Positions 35,131-45,200 of a DNA stretch of 64,000 bases are shown here, one piece after another. The stretch comes from Capsicum annuum (Eukaryota > Streptophyta > Magnoliopsida > Solanales > Solanaceae). Numbering within the stretch: the stretch's first letter is position 1; every line of letters begins with the position of its first letter. Position numbers and translations under genes: made by a program. The notes under the pieces are model-generated. The model saw nothing but the letters and a program-made list of their open reading frames with translations, had not been told where the DNA came from and did no database searches. Where the stretch lies: NCBI RefSeq assembly GCF_002878395.1, contig NC_061118.1, positions 126,703,239-126,767,238 on the forward strand, in the 5' to 3' direction.

Positions 35131-35515
35131 GAACTCCTTTCCCACTTAATAACGACTTATTAGGGAATTTGAAAATTACTTTATGGGTCTGACAGTCTAA
35201 AGAAGCATAACATGAATGCAACCAATCCATCCCTTAAAAGATATTAAAATCTAGCATGTTTTATTCAAACAGATCCACCAAAGTTTCCCTACCACTAATA
35301 GATACCTCACAACCCCTATAGACCTTTCTAGCAACCACCGAGCCCCTAATCAAGGTAGAAAAAGAAAAAGGATCCAAAATATGCTTAAGATGAAACCAAA
35401 ATGCATAGCTCACAAATGGGGTTACATAAGAAAATATAGACCCCGGATCAAGTAAATAGTACATATAACAAGTGATACAAGCATGAAGAGCACAAAGAGT
35501 ACAAGGTATTTTCAA
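35131..35515 (-). pseudogene. Ty3 protease (TEK-R)
   Basis: Starts near 35460 with YYLLDPGSIFSYVTPFVS; LDPGSIFS is the active-site block with Asp kept and the common T-to-P change of plant Ty3 elements. It continues with DPFSFSTLIRGSVVARKVYRGCEV, then (after a stop) NMLDFNIF*GMDWLHSCYASLDC and FKFPNKSLL. Upstream gag is not found; the sequence becomes unrelated at about 35516. Confidence 0.83.
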
Positions 35516-37220
35516 AGGTTCATGTTTCGCATTGAAGACCCTTTTGGAGCCTTTTCAAGCCTTGTTCATACAAATGGGAGCTTATGAGAGCATGGTGCCT
35601 TCAACCAAGGGAGTGTATTAGCTAAAAAATGAAGAAGAGCTTTGAATAAACTCCACGGAAGCCTTTAATACACTCTAAAGGCACCTCTAATTAGGGATAT
35701 TATGGTATTTTGAGACTCCCTTTTTATATGTTAAAGGAGCACCCTTCATTAAGGGTATTTTAGACATTGTCTTGTAATAGTATAAATAGACCTTTAGCTT
35801 CCATTTTGTCATTATCTTTGATGAATATTGAAAGGATACTCTTTAGTTGTAAATTTAGTATTCTAATTTAGTGTAGAAACCGAAATTAGGGTTAGCACAA
35901 TTGATGGATTTGACTTGTGTTGACAAATTGGTAACAAAGGTTGGTGCTTTGGGAACGTGACTTCCTTTGTGTCTACATAAGAATGAGGTGTAATCAACGT
36001 TGATGATTTGTGTTTAAGTTTTTGATATACACTTTAGTGCTTCTCATTAGTATTGGTAAATGTCACATTATCTATCCTTTTTCTTTTGAATCTTCTATTT
36101 GTGTTCTTCTACTTCATCCCCCTTTCTCTAGTTGCTTATTTTTGTTATCTTAGTGTCCATTTCATGTCTTTGGTAGTCAATAGGTTATCATTTGGTATAA
36201 ATAGACATGTATTAGAGTTTTCCCCATAACTCTTAAGTCTTGGATCTAAGAAAATCTTCACAAAAAAACGTCTAGAGTCAAAAAAATCTACAAAAAGAGT
36301 CAAAAAATCGAAAAACTCAAAAAATTGTGTGTTGGTTTGTTGTTTGGTAGTAGATCCGAATTTCACAACTTAGATCTACCAATTTTTACTTTTTTTTTGG
36401 AATTTTCTTGTGTTAGATTCTTGTTCTCTAACACCTAGGGAGTCTAGATCTACACTTGGAACAAGATTTGGTTAAGTTTGAGTTAAGAACCTCCATGGAT
36501 ATGGGTGTTTTTAAAGATTTTGAGCTAGATCCGAAATTGGCCTTGTGATTTGGATGAGTTTTGTGGCTGATTTTTACATATTTGAGTTCACCTTGGCCTA
36601 AGGAACCTAGATCTACAAAAAAATCCAGATTTGAATTTCATTTTGTTAGGGGTCAAACTTCGGTCAACTCTTAAATATTCATCTTGTTCTTCCATTTTCA
36701 TCAAGTCTTGCTAAGGAAGAATATTCAAAGAGTTTGGTTGATCCAAAAAGGGAGAATAAAGAGAGTGTACTTGGAGTTTATGAAGGAATATTCCTTGGTA
36801 TATTCATATTCATCCAAAGAAAGAAGAGACAAAGGAATAATCAAATTACAAAATCAAGTACAATCCAAGTACAAAGGGGGGACCGTTGTTTTTAAATTCA
36901 TTTGAAGCTCCAAAAAGGCTTTCAAGTCTTTATTTTTCCCTCCCAAAAAAAATTTCTTCTCCCCCAAAGGGGTTCTAGGCTGAGACTTGAGGATTTGGGT
37001 AGAAAAATTGAAAACTTAACGTCCAATCAATGAATTCCATGTCATCATCAACCAAACAACCAAATTGAGTTCCTAGTTATATTTTCTAGTTTCTAATTGT
37101 TGTTTATAGTTTCAATTTTGTTGGTTCTATCACTAATTAGCAAGCAAGTAACTACCTACTAGTTTGGTAATTAGATTAGAGTCCGTTTGTTTCATGTCTT
37201 CAATTTAAGTAACTACCTTC
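35516..37220. other. Unclassified 1.7-kb segment replacing gag and most of the 5' LTR of TEK-R
   Basis: No protein domain is readable on either strand. Two TATA-like TATAAATAGAC sites occur in plus orientation at 35781-35791 and 36196-36206. Downstream is a leader-like stretch with repeated 'lysine-rich' ORFs that match nothing, and a purine tract, ACAAAGGGGGGACC, at about 36871-36884. The layout (TATA, leader, purine tract) resembles a small LTR element or part of one, but I find no paired LTRs or target duplication at the edges. It could also be a filler from another locus joined by deletion repair. Confidence 0.4.
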
Positions 37221-37308
37221 TGCGTACCTAAGTACAATTTAAGTAAAAAATCAATGTTTCAAACTGGGAAGGAAAAAATAAAAGCAATCAAAACTTTAGG
37301 GTGTTACA
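37221..37308 (-). repeat. Remnant of TEK-R 5' LTR
   Basis: About 88 bases (GTACCTAAGTACAATTTAAG ... GGGTGTTACA) match the right end of the TEK-R 3' LTR at 32360-32445, with few differences. The remaining ~1.9 kb of this LTR is missing. Confidence 0.85.
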
Positions 37309-37313
37309 AGATA

Positions 37314-37562
37314 GGCCGCTAAAAATTTGTTGTGATAATACCGTAATAGTTTTCTTCTCTTAAAAGGATATAACATTTGAAGGATACTAAGCATATGGTT
37401 TTGAAATACTTTTTGATTAAAGAAGAAGTACAGAAACATAATGTGTCAATTGAACTTATTAGCACCAACCTTATGATTACTAACCTTTTGATGAAAGAAT
37501 TACCGAACAAAATATTTGCTGGACATTCTAAAAGAATGGGCCTTATTGATAGCAATGAATGA
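37314..37562 (+). pseudogene. Copia RNase H, C-part
   Basis: Continues from 22437: RPLKICCDNT holds the late catalytic Asp of RNase H, then (shifted) DTKHMVLKYFLIKEEVQKHNVSIELISTNLMITNLLMKELP and HSKRMGLID, the canonical end of copia pol. The open frame 37377-37562 ends with the natural stop of the polyprotein. Confidence 0.88.
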
Positions 37563-37935
37563 CTTTATGTAAAGACTTTATAATGTTTATGTAATTGACA
37601 CATAGAGCTCAAATTATATGTTTTTTTGTCACCTTTTTTTTCTTGTATACATATTTTGAGATTGCTGATGAAAGGATTTGACTTAGATAAAGATATTCTA
37701 AGTATTATTATTTGACCCATTGTGATTTCTAAAGGTTGTATTGGAAAATAAACTAATATTGTAGTACATGAAAGGAACTATTTTGAAAAGATGATGTACG
37801 ACTTTCATGACTCATATTGGTAATTTTTTCAGTAGCAACAATTAATGATGGATTTAGTATATATATTGTACACGACCATTGAAATATTTACTAAAACCAT
37901 TAAATGAATAATGTTACGTATGCCAAGTGAGAGAA
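37563..37935 (+). other. COP-1 3' untranslated region
   Basis: AT-rich sequence between the pol stop and the 3' LTR. The last ten bases, AGTGAGAGAA, are purine-rich and directly precede the LTR, as expected for the plus-strand primer. Nothing else is recognised. Confidence 0.6.
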
Positions 37936-38390
37936 TGTAAGTTATGGCTAACGTTTGGTAACTTATTATATGGTAAATAAATAAATAAACATTAAAATAA
38001 TGTACTAAATTCCTATTGAATAAGAGGAAGTTATTTTGCAGATGTTACTCCCACCTCTCTTATCTACTACAATTTGAAGGTAACTATAGATAACTATCTT
38101 TGACTCAATAAAAAGGTCCTCTCTCCACCAATAGGAGAACACTATATATTTCCATCAAAAGTTATTCTGTAAAGTTAAGGAAAGAGAGAAACATGTTCTT
38201 CAATTTAAAAGAAATAAAAGACTTCCGCTTTCAAGTCAAGAAATTCATCATGAATTTGGGGATGTTTTCATAATTAATATTATTTTTAGTATTAGTACTT
38301 ATGAAAAAATCATATAATTTCACGTTCCTGAATAATAGATAAGAAATTATATTAGATTATTTAGGTTTTACAATATGGTAAGTCCTTACA
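37936..38390 (+). repeat. COP-1 3' LTR
   Basis: 455 bp, TGTAAGTTATGG...GTCCTTACA, collinear with 5830-6278. It is followed by TTATT, the decayed partner of CCATT at 5825-5829. Confidence 0.9.
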
Positions 38391-38408
38391 TTATTTCCAT
38401 ATTATGGA

Positions 38409-40595
38409 TAACGCCCCAAAGTTTTTCTTAGCTATATTTTGTCCCTAAAATATCAAGCATTGGCTTCTAGAATGATTTATACTTTTTTGTCGGTGGAATC
38501 CCTTAGATTTCAACTTTTCATTTCGTAGATGATTGAATAAATTTTCCATCGACATAAGATGCATCCAAAATGGACACTCGGTAAAGGAGTTATGGTTAAT
38601 TTAAGTCCTAGTCGTAAAACACCAACATTCCTATCCTTGGCGTGTCACGGAGAGGGTGTAAATAATGATGGTTAATTTCTAGTGGGACTCCACGATGGTG
38701 GCGCATCGTGGAGTGGGCCAAATTCCCATTCATTAATTTCCAGTAAGCCACCGCGATAGTGGCGCGTCGCGGTGGCCCATGAAATTGGGCTCCCAGTTAT
38801 ATTTTAATACCGGTCTCATTAAGGGTACATTGGGTATTTTCCCACACACTTATCAGTCCAAACACAAGATGTCAACCCTAATTGAGCATATTGCTCATAC
38901 ATTCACCAAAAATATTCAAGAACACTCTCTAGGGTTCCATATTGTAATCTAAATAAATCAAGATTCAACCGTGGGTTTTCAAAACAAATTGAAGATTTGG
39001 AATCCCCAAGCCGTGGGCATCAAGAAGTATCCTTTAAATTTCTAGATATAGGTACGTCGGGTTTATCCTAAAAAAACTACATGGGCTTAAAACCATTAGA
39101 GCATGATTTTTAGTTTTTTACCATGAATTTCGAAGAGGTTTTGGAATCTATGTTCTAAATTACGTACTCCGAATGTTTTAATGTTACTATTGTTTTGGCC
39201 TTGTGGTCCTATCACTTAAATTGATTTACTTGTATACATATATGTATGGAATATTAGATTTAAGATTGTTGAGAGCATAAATTATGAACTCCCTCTTGTG
39301 CATTGAATTAAAGATTATGGTTTTGTGATTTGAAAGATGTTTTCACAATTTTATAGCATTTCAGCATGATTTGAAATTTTTGAGAGGGTGTTTTTTGATA
39401 TAAATGTGTTCTTGTGTTTAAGAGAAATAATTGCATGTGAATTGAGAACTTTGACATGACCACCTTGTAGTATGCTACTGAAATGCTTGACAAAGATTAG
39501 TTCCTTGCATGTGTTTACATGAGGTTTAAGAAAGAGTTTCTTTGAATTGAATTATTAAAATGGTGGTCCCAAAACTTGTGTTTTGAAAATAGAGATTTAT
39601 GATAGTTTAATAATGGCTCAGAGATGTGACTTGCAAGTCAATGGTATGATGATACCATATGTATTTATGCCATAACAGATTATGTTTTCAGAGCATGTTT
39701 TCAGAGTATGTTTTCAGAGACTGTATGTCTTGATAGAGTTATAAAAATGGGATTAAAGAGGGTTAGGTTGTTATCCGAAGAAGGCACGAGTTCAAGCCAC
39801 TCTTAGCCTGAAATCGTATTTGTTGATACGGGTAGATAATTATTGTACGCTAGCGACGGCCATATGGCATAATAGATTCAGAGACTCCGACCCTTGTGGC
39901 ACACTTGGGTTGGGGGCTTCACTGCCAAGTTAATGACAGTTTCCATATAGCCCATGGAATTTTTTAGAGTTGTAGGGTATACTACCTAGCGTAGAAGTAA
40001 AACAGATTTCTAAGAGTTGAGATGAGTTTTACCGAGTCTTCAAAACGCCTATGTGAATTCTTACTATATGATATACTTATGAACTATTTTAAATTTCTCT
40101 CATATATGTTGAATAATAAATGATTATTTTGGATATGCTCTGCGTACCAGTACATCTATATTGACCCTTCTCCCCCTCTCTCTCAGGTTTTGAGACTCGG
40201 TCTAGGGATCTAGATAAGTAGTAGATAATTCACACAACTGATCAGATTATGTGCAGTGGTGAGCCTTCTTTATTCCAGAAGGCCTGTCTTTTAAGATTAT
40301 GTCACTTATTTCAGTTTTGGTCTACTGGGGGCCTTGTCCCAGTTTTAGATAGTTGTCAAATTTTCATGTAGTAGAGATTTTACAGACTGCGTCAGATTTT
40401 ATTTAGATATAGGTGATTTACAGTTTCTATACTTATGTTGAATTCAGAATTGACCATGATTCTGTAGCAGATTATGTTTCTGCATCTTCTTTTATTATAT
40501 GAATGTTGTGCATGATTACCAGATAGAGAAGGGCGTTCCAGGCCTTTATGGTTTGGGATGTCTGTCACGGCCAGGCCCTATTTTGGGTGGTGAGA
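38409..40595 (+). repeat. DEL-2 5' LTR with two perfect hairpins
   Basis: About 2.19 kb; ends GGTGGTGAGA where the 3' copy has GGGTTGTGACA. Two inverted repeats with 10-bp perfect stems lie at 38687-38714 (ACTCCACGAT, 8-base loop, ATCGTGGAGT) and 38747-38776 (GCCACCGCGA, 10-base loop, TCGCGGTGGC). Confidence 0.92.
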
Positions 40596-40599
40596 AACT

Positions 40600-40612
40600 T
40601 GGTATTAGAGCA
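40600..40612 (+). other. DEL-2 primer-binding site (tRNA-Met)
   Basis: TGGTATTAGAGCA differs by one C-to-T change from the initiator tRNA-Met site, and begins four bases after the LTR end. Confidence 0.88.
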
Positions 40613-40741
40613 TGATTCATAGTCCCAGGGTGTCTGCAAAATCACGTCGGGTAGAGTCTTATTTATGGGTGTGTAGCACGCCATACTTATAAGTAGGAGG
40701 CTACTAGGTGTTTAAGAATGTTTCTCTTCTCTGCAATTTAG

Positions 40742-42120
40742 TTGGTGCTTCAGAGTCAAATCTTTCCCCTAATCAATGACCTCTTGCTTTTCAGAAAACC
40801 AGCGATGCCTTCCTGTCGCACCAAAGTTAATGCTCAGGATAATAATGTCCATCCCATTCATGGGATGCAAACCCGTAATAGAGGTCATACCCCAGAACCT
40901 GTTCCTACTCCAGGAGTACCTCCTGTACTGACCAGTCTTTCCAGAGCTCCTCAGACAGGGGCCAATCGCACTCAGCCTTGTGAAGGAGAGGTTTTTAATG
41001 ATGAATTCAGATAGTCTATTAACATACTAGCACAGCTTGTAGCCATATAGACTCATAGGTCGGAGGATACTGGGTCTGTGTCTATTACTTCTGAAGTTAC
41101 TAGAGTGGGCCAATTCATGAGAATGAACCTGCCCAAGTTCTCTGGTGCTAAGGTAGAAGAGGACCCGTAGTAGTTCATAGACAAAATGCAGAAGAATTTC
41201 AAAGTAATGCATGTTGATCAGGTGAAGGGTGTTGAGCTAGCAGCATACCAGCTAAAGGATGTAGCGAACTAATGGTACAACGAGTGGAAAGATACTAAGG
41301 GTGACAGTGCTGAACCCACAGTTTGGGATAAATTTATCGAAGCTTTTCTTGACCGATTCTCTTCTCTGGAGTTGAGGAAAGCTAAAACAGAGGAGTTCAT
41401 AAACCTTAAGTAGGGTAAGATGAGTGTTTAGGAGTATACTTTAAAGTTTAACCAGCTGGCCCATTATGCTCTTGATATGACGTAAGTATGAAGGCCTGAA
41501 TGAGGAAGTTTACTTATGACCTTTCAGATGATTTGTAGCTTGAGTGTCAGGGAGCTATGCTAAACAGAGATATGGACTTGGCTAGACTATCAGTCCACAT
41601 GTAGCAAGTTGAGGAGAAGAAGAAAAAGATAGTCGAATCTAGGGAAAAGGACAGGCAGGCAAAGATAGCCAGAGTGACAGACCAGAGTCATAGTCAGTAG
41701 AAGAGCAGTAATTGGGGTGGAAAATGGCAAAAAAAAAGAATTAGGGTAGTACATAGTCGGCAGGTAGTGCTCCAATGTACAGACCCATAGCTAAGTAGCG
41801 CACTGAGAATTTTTAGTCTAGTTAGGGGCTGAGGATGCAGGATACTAAGTCGCAGGGAGTGTAGCCCAAACCTCTCAATCCTATCTGTGCTGTGAGAGAT
41901 GAAGAGTAATCATCCAAGGAGATATCAGTTTGGCACTTTGGTGTGTTATTCATGTAGCCAGCCAGGCCATATCCAGTGATACTATTCAGTAGCAAAGAGT
42001 AATGTTAGAGGAGCCAAGTCGCAGGTGAATTCATCTGCACCACCACCTCAGAAGGGTGCTACTTCAGCTGCCTAAAATGGTCGAAACCAATTGTATGCTT
42101 TGACCAAGGGCTAGTAGGTA
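40742..42120 (+). pseudogene. Ty3 gag with zinc knuckle (DEL-2)
   Basis: Capsid precursor. MPSCRTKVNAQDNNVHPIHGMQTRNRG starts at 40805 (the first Met of that motif, preferred to the upstream ATG at 40742). The retrotransposon gag domain follows: MNLPKFSGAKVEEDP, KNFKVMHVDQVKGVELAAYQLKDVAN, WYNEWKD, FIEAFLDRFSSLELRKAKTEEFINL. The zinc knuckle at about 41944-41985 reads CYSCSQPGH, with the last Cys lost. In one continuous frame from 41012 to 41431 the stops are TAG at 41012, 41048, 41168, 41171, 41411 and 41429 and one TAA at 41270. Each falls where relatives have Gln or a likely CAG or CAA codon. Confidence 0.88.
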
Positions 42121-42159
42121 GAGGCCTTACTAGATATAGTTACCAGTACATTGTAAATA

Positions 42160-42625
42160 TTTTCTCGTGATTTGTTGTATTACTTAATCCCGAGTCTACC
42201 TTTTCTTATGTGACCCCATACATGGCTGTTGGTTTTGGGTTTGAGCCTGATATGATTATTGAACCCTTTTTGGTTTCCACCCTGGTGGGAGATTCTGTTA
42301 TCCCTAGAAATTGTGTTGTGTTTATTTTTAGCTGGGATATTAAGGCAGATCTCATAGATCTTAATATGGTTGATTTTGATGCCATCTTAGGGATGGACTG
42401 GCTCTATTCATGCTATACCACCTTGAATTGTAGGACCCAAAGAGTCACCTTTTCTTTTCTGAATGAGTCTGTTATAGAATGGGAGGGACATTCTCTAGCA
42501 CCTAGAGGGCACTTTATCTCTTATCTCAGGGCCCATAAACTTCTTTCCAAAGTTGCTTGTATCATCTTATCCGGGTTAAAGATTCTATTTCCAAAAGTCT
42601 TTCTCTTCAGTCTGTCCCCATAGTG
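42160..42625 (+). pseudogene. Ty3 protease (DEL-2), active-site Asp changed
   Basis: The active-site block reads NPESTFSYVTPYMA where relatives have DPGSTFSYVT. The catalytic Asp codon is AAT (42186-42188) and the Gly codon is GAG (42192-42194), both G-to-A changes, so the enzyme is dead. It continues with EPFLVSTLVGDSV, DLNMVDFDAILGMDWLYSCYTTLNCRT and a long open frame to 42623 that runs into the RT linker in another frame. Confidence 0.88.
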
Positions 42626-43500
42626 AATAAATTCTCAGAAGTCTTTCCAGACGATCTCCCAGGAATACCACCTAATAGGGAGATAGATTTTGGTATTGAT
42701 TTATTGCCAGATACCCATCCTATTTCTATTCCACCATATAGGATGGCTCCTGTAAAGCTAAAAGAGTTGAAAGAACCGTTAGCAGATCTTGTAGATAAAG
42801 GTTTTATCTGCCCCAGTGTATCTCCCTGGGGTGCACCTATACTTTTCGTGCGAAAGAAAGACGGTTCCCTTCATATGTGCATAGATTACTGCCAGTTGAA
42901 TAAGGTCATTATTAAAAATAAATATTCCCTTCCTATGATTGATGATCTTTTTGATCAACTTCAGGTAGCTAAATATTTTTCAAAGATAGAACTTCGTTCG
43001 GTATATCACCAGTTGAAAGTTAGAGAGTGATATATTCCTAAAATAGCTTTTTGAACCAAATACGATCATTATGAATTCTTAGTCATGTCCTTCGGGTTGA
43101 CTAACGCCCCTGTAGCTTTCATGGATCTAATGAATAGGGTTTTCCATCAGTTTTTAGATTTGTTTGTCATTGTGTTCATTGATGACATTTTTGTATATTC
43201 TAAGAGTGAGCAGGACCATGTCAATCACCTCTGAATCATCCTTCGAACAATTAAAGATCATAAGTTGTATGAAATATTTTACAAGTGTGAATTCTGGTTG
43301 AATGCTATTGCGTTCTTAGGGCATATTGTGTCTAGTGAGGGGATTAAGGTTGATCCCCAAAAGAATGAGGCAGTGAGAAAATGGCCCAGACCCACGACTC
43401 CAACCGACATTCAGAGCTTCTTGGGTTTGGCAGGCTATTACAGAAAATTCGTCTAGAGTTTTTCTTCCATAGCTGCACCACTTACTAAGTTGACTCATAA
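42600..43500 (+). pseudogene. Ty3 reverse transcriptase (DEL-2)
   Basis: [24 protein letters not shown] leads in. Then [86 protein letters not shown] (the Asp of motif A is Glu), a stop at 43028, [20 protein letters not shown] and the catalytic [16 protein letters not shown] (about 43171-43217). [19 protein letters not shown] and TPTDIQSFLGLAGYYRKF form the thumb. The open stretch 42557-43030 is the longest intact part. Confidence 0.92.
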
Positions 43501-43990
43501 AAAGGTGAAGTTTTTGTGGTCTGACTCTTGTGAGAATAGTTTTGAGAAGTTGAAAGACAAGTTGACTACTACTTCTATTCTGACTTTTTTGGAGGGTACA
43601 AAAGGTTTTGTTGTATACTGTGATACGTCCCGAGTAGGACTTGGGTGTGTTCTTATGCAGCACAGTTAGGTAGTGGCTTATGCATCTAGGTAGTTGAAGG
43701 TGCATGAGCGAAACTACCCTACTCATGACTTGGAGTTAGAGGTTGTGGTTTATGCACTTAAGATTTAGCGACACTATTTGTATGGGTACACGTTGATATA
43801 TTTATTGACAACAAGAGTTTACTATATGTTTTCTCATAGAAAAAATTGAATCTCAGGTAGAGACGATGGTTGGAACTTTTAAAAGACTATGACTTGAGCC
43901 TACACTATCATTCGGGCAAGGCGAATGTGGTACCCGACGGCCTTAGTAGGTTATCTATAGGCAGTCTTTCTCATGTGGGGAAAGAAAAGA
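43501..43990 (+). pseudogene. Ty3 RNase H (DEL-2)
   Basis: KVKFLWSDSCENSFEKLKDKLTTTSILTF, then GFVVYCDTSRVGLGCVL with the first Asp, VVAYASR and LKVHERNYPTHDLELEVVVYALK with Glu, interrupted by TAG codons at expected Gln positions. A small deletion or shift around 43790 moves the frame. MELLKDYDLSLHYHSGKANVVPDGLSRLS at 43870-43955 is the RNase H to integrase linker. Confidence 0.88.
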
Positions 43991-45200
43991 GGGAGATGGT
44001 GAAGGATATTCACCGAGTTACAAATCTAGGAATACGACTTTTGGATTCCGAGGATGGAGTGGTTGTTCATGAGAGATCTAAATTTCCCTTTGTGCAGAAG
44101 TCAAAGAGAAGCTGGTTGAAGATCCCATCTTGATGCAGATTAAGAAAGATGTGGGTCAACAAAAGGTTTTGCCTTTTGAAATTGGTGGTGATGGTGTTTC
44201 TTGACAGATTGTGTGTGCTAGATATAGATGATCTGATGAAGAGAATCCTTGACAAAGCTCACACATCGAGGTTTGTTGTTCACCCTGGCTTTACTAAGAT
44301 GTATCAGGATTTGAAAACCATTTATTTGGTGGAATAATATGAAGCGTGATGTGGCTAACTATGTTGCCAAGTATTTGAATTGTCAACAAGTTAAAGTGAA
44401 ACATTTGAGGCCACGTGGTTCTTCTCAATAGATAGCTTTTACCTTTGTGGCAGTTGGAGATAATTAATATGCACTTCATTATAGGACTTCCAAGGTCCTA
44501 AAACCAGTATGATTCCATTTGGGTGATTGTAGATAGGTTGACCAAATCAGGTCACTTTCTACCTGTCAGGACAAATTATTCGGGAGAGAATTATGCCAAG
44601 ATGTTCATTGCAGAAATAGTTCATTTGAATGGGGCATATGTGTCCATCATATCTGATAGAGGTACACAGTTTTTTTCACAGTTTTGGAGATCATTTCAAA
44701 AGGGTTTAGGTACTCAAGTGAATTTGAGCACAACTTTCCACCCTCAGACAGATGGGCAAGCTGAACGCACCTTTCAAACCCTTGAGGATATGTTGAGGGC
44801 CTGCATAATTGATTTTAAAGGTAGTTGGTTAGAGCACTTGCCATTGATAGATTTCTCATATAATAATAGTTTCCATTTCAATATTAAGATGGCACCTTTT
44901 GAGGCATTGTATGGGAGAAGATGCAGGTCCCTGATAGGATGGTATGAAGTAGGTGAGACAAAGATATTTGAGCCAGATCTTGTTCATTAGGCAATAGAGG
45001 ATGTTAAAGTCATTAGAGAATGACTTAAGACAGTTCAGAGTCGTTAGAAGTCCTACGCTGATGTTAGGAGAAGAGATCTAGAGTTTGAGGTTAGAGATTG
45101 GGTGTTTCTCAAGATTTCTCCCATGAAGGGAGTCATACAATTTGGGAAGAAAGATAATCTGAGTCCTCGCTATATAGGACCTTATTAGATTGTGAGAAGT
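43991..45200 (+). pseudogene. Ty3 integrase (DEL-2)
   Basis: The zinc finger region at about 44255-44400 has AHTSRFVVHPGFTKMYQDLKTIY and, after a shift, NYVAKYLNCQQVK. The core is open from 44523 to 44990 (155 codons): MIVDRLTKSGHFLPV, SDRGTQFFSQFW, HPQTDGQAERTFQTLEDMLRACIIDFKGSW and APFEALYGRRCRS. All three catalytic residues (D, D, E) are present, unlike DEL-1. The C-part with RRRDLEFEVRDWVFLKISPMKGV follows and has stops at 44989 and later. Confidence 0.92.

Larger units (their letters stand above)
22438..37308 (-). mobile_element. TEK-R: reverse-strand Tekay/Del-type Ty3 chromovirus, truncated and nested
   Basis: Read on the minus strand: a short remnant of the 5' LTR (37308-37221), unassigned sequence (37220-35516), protease, RT, RNase H, integrase, chromodomain, a purine tract, then the 3' LTR (32445-31052 and 23062-22438), which is split by DEL-1. 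Both LTR ends on the minus strand start TGTAACACCCT. Flanks are TGCCA (left) and AGATA (right), so a duplication is no longer recognisable. Still, excising the element plus one pentamer rejoins the COP-1 RNase H in frame exactly. Net length without DEL-1 is about 6.9 kb. Gag is missing. Confidence 0.82.
5830..38390 (+). mobile_element. COP-1: Ty1/copia element (TNT1-94-like) with tandem internal duplication and nested insertions
   Basis: Bounded by a 449-bp LTR (5830-6278) and a 455-bp LTR (37936-38390), both starting TGTAAGTT and ending TTACA. Flanking pentamers are CCATT (5825-5829) and TTATT (38391-38395): three of five bases agree and the other two are C/T transitions, which fits an aged duplication. 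Inside are gag, protease, integrase, RT and RNase H in copia order. Removing TAT-1 (9083-17539), TEK-R with its contents (22438-37308) and one copy of each duplicated pentamer leaves about 9.2 kb. Taking out one 2.9-kb duplicated unit gives about 6.3 kb, somewhat longer than a typical copia element. All frames carry multiple stops, so it is dead. It sits inside the TAT-2 ORF. Confidence 0.85.

Noticed and set aside
43316..43726. 136-codon minus-strand ORF
   Set aside because: Antisense of the DEL-2 RT and RNase H text on the plus strand, which carries the family motifs.
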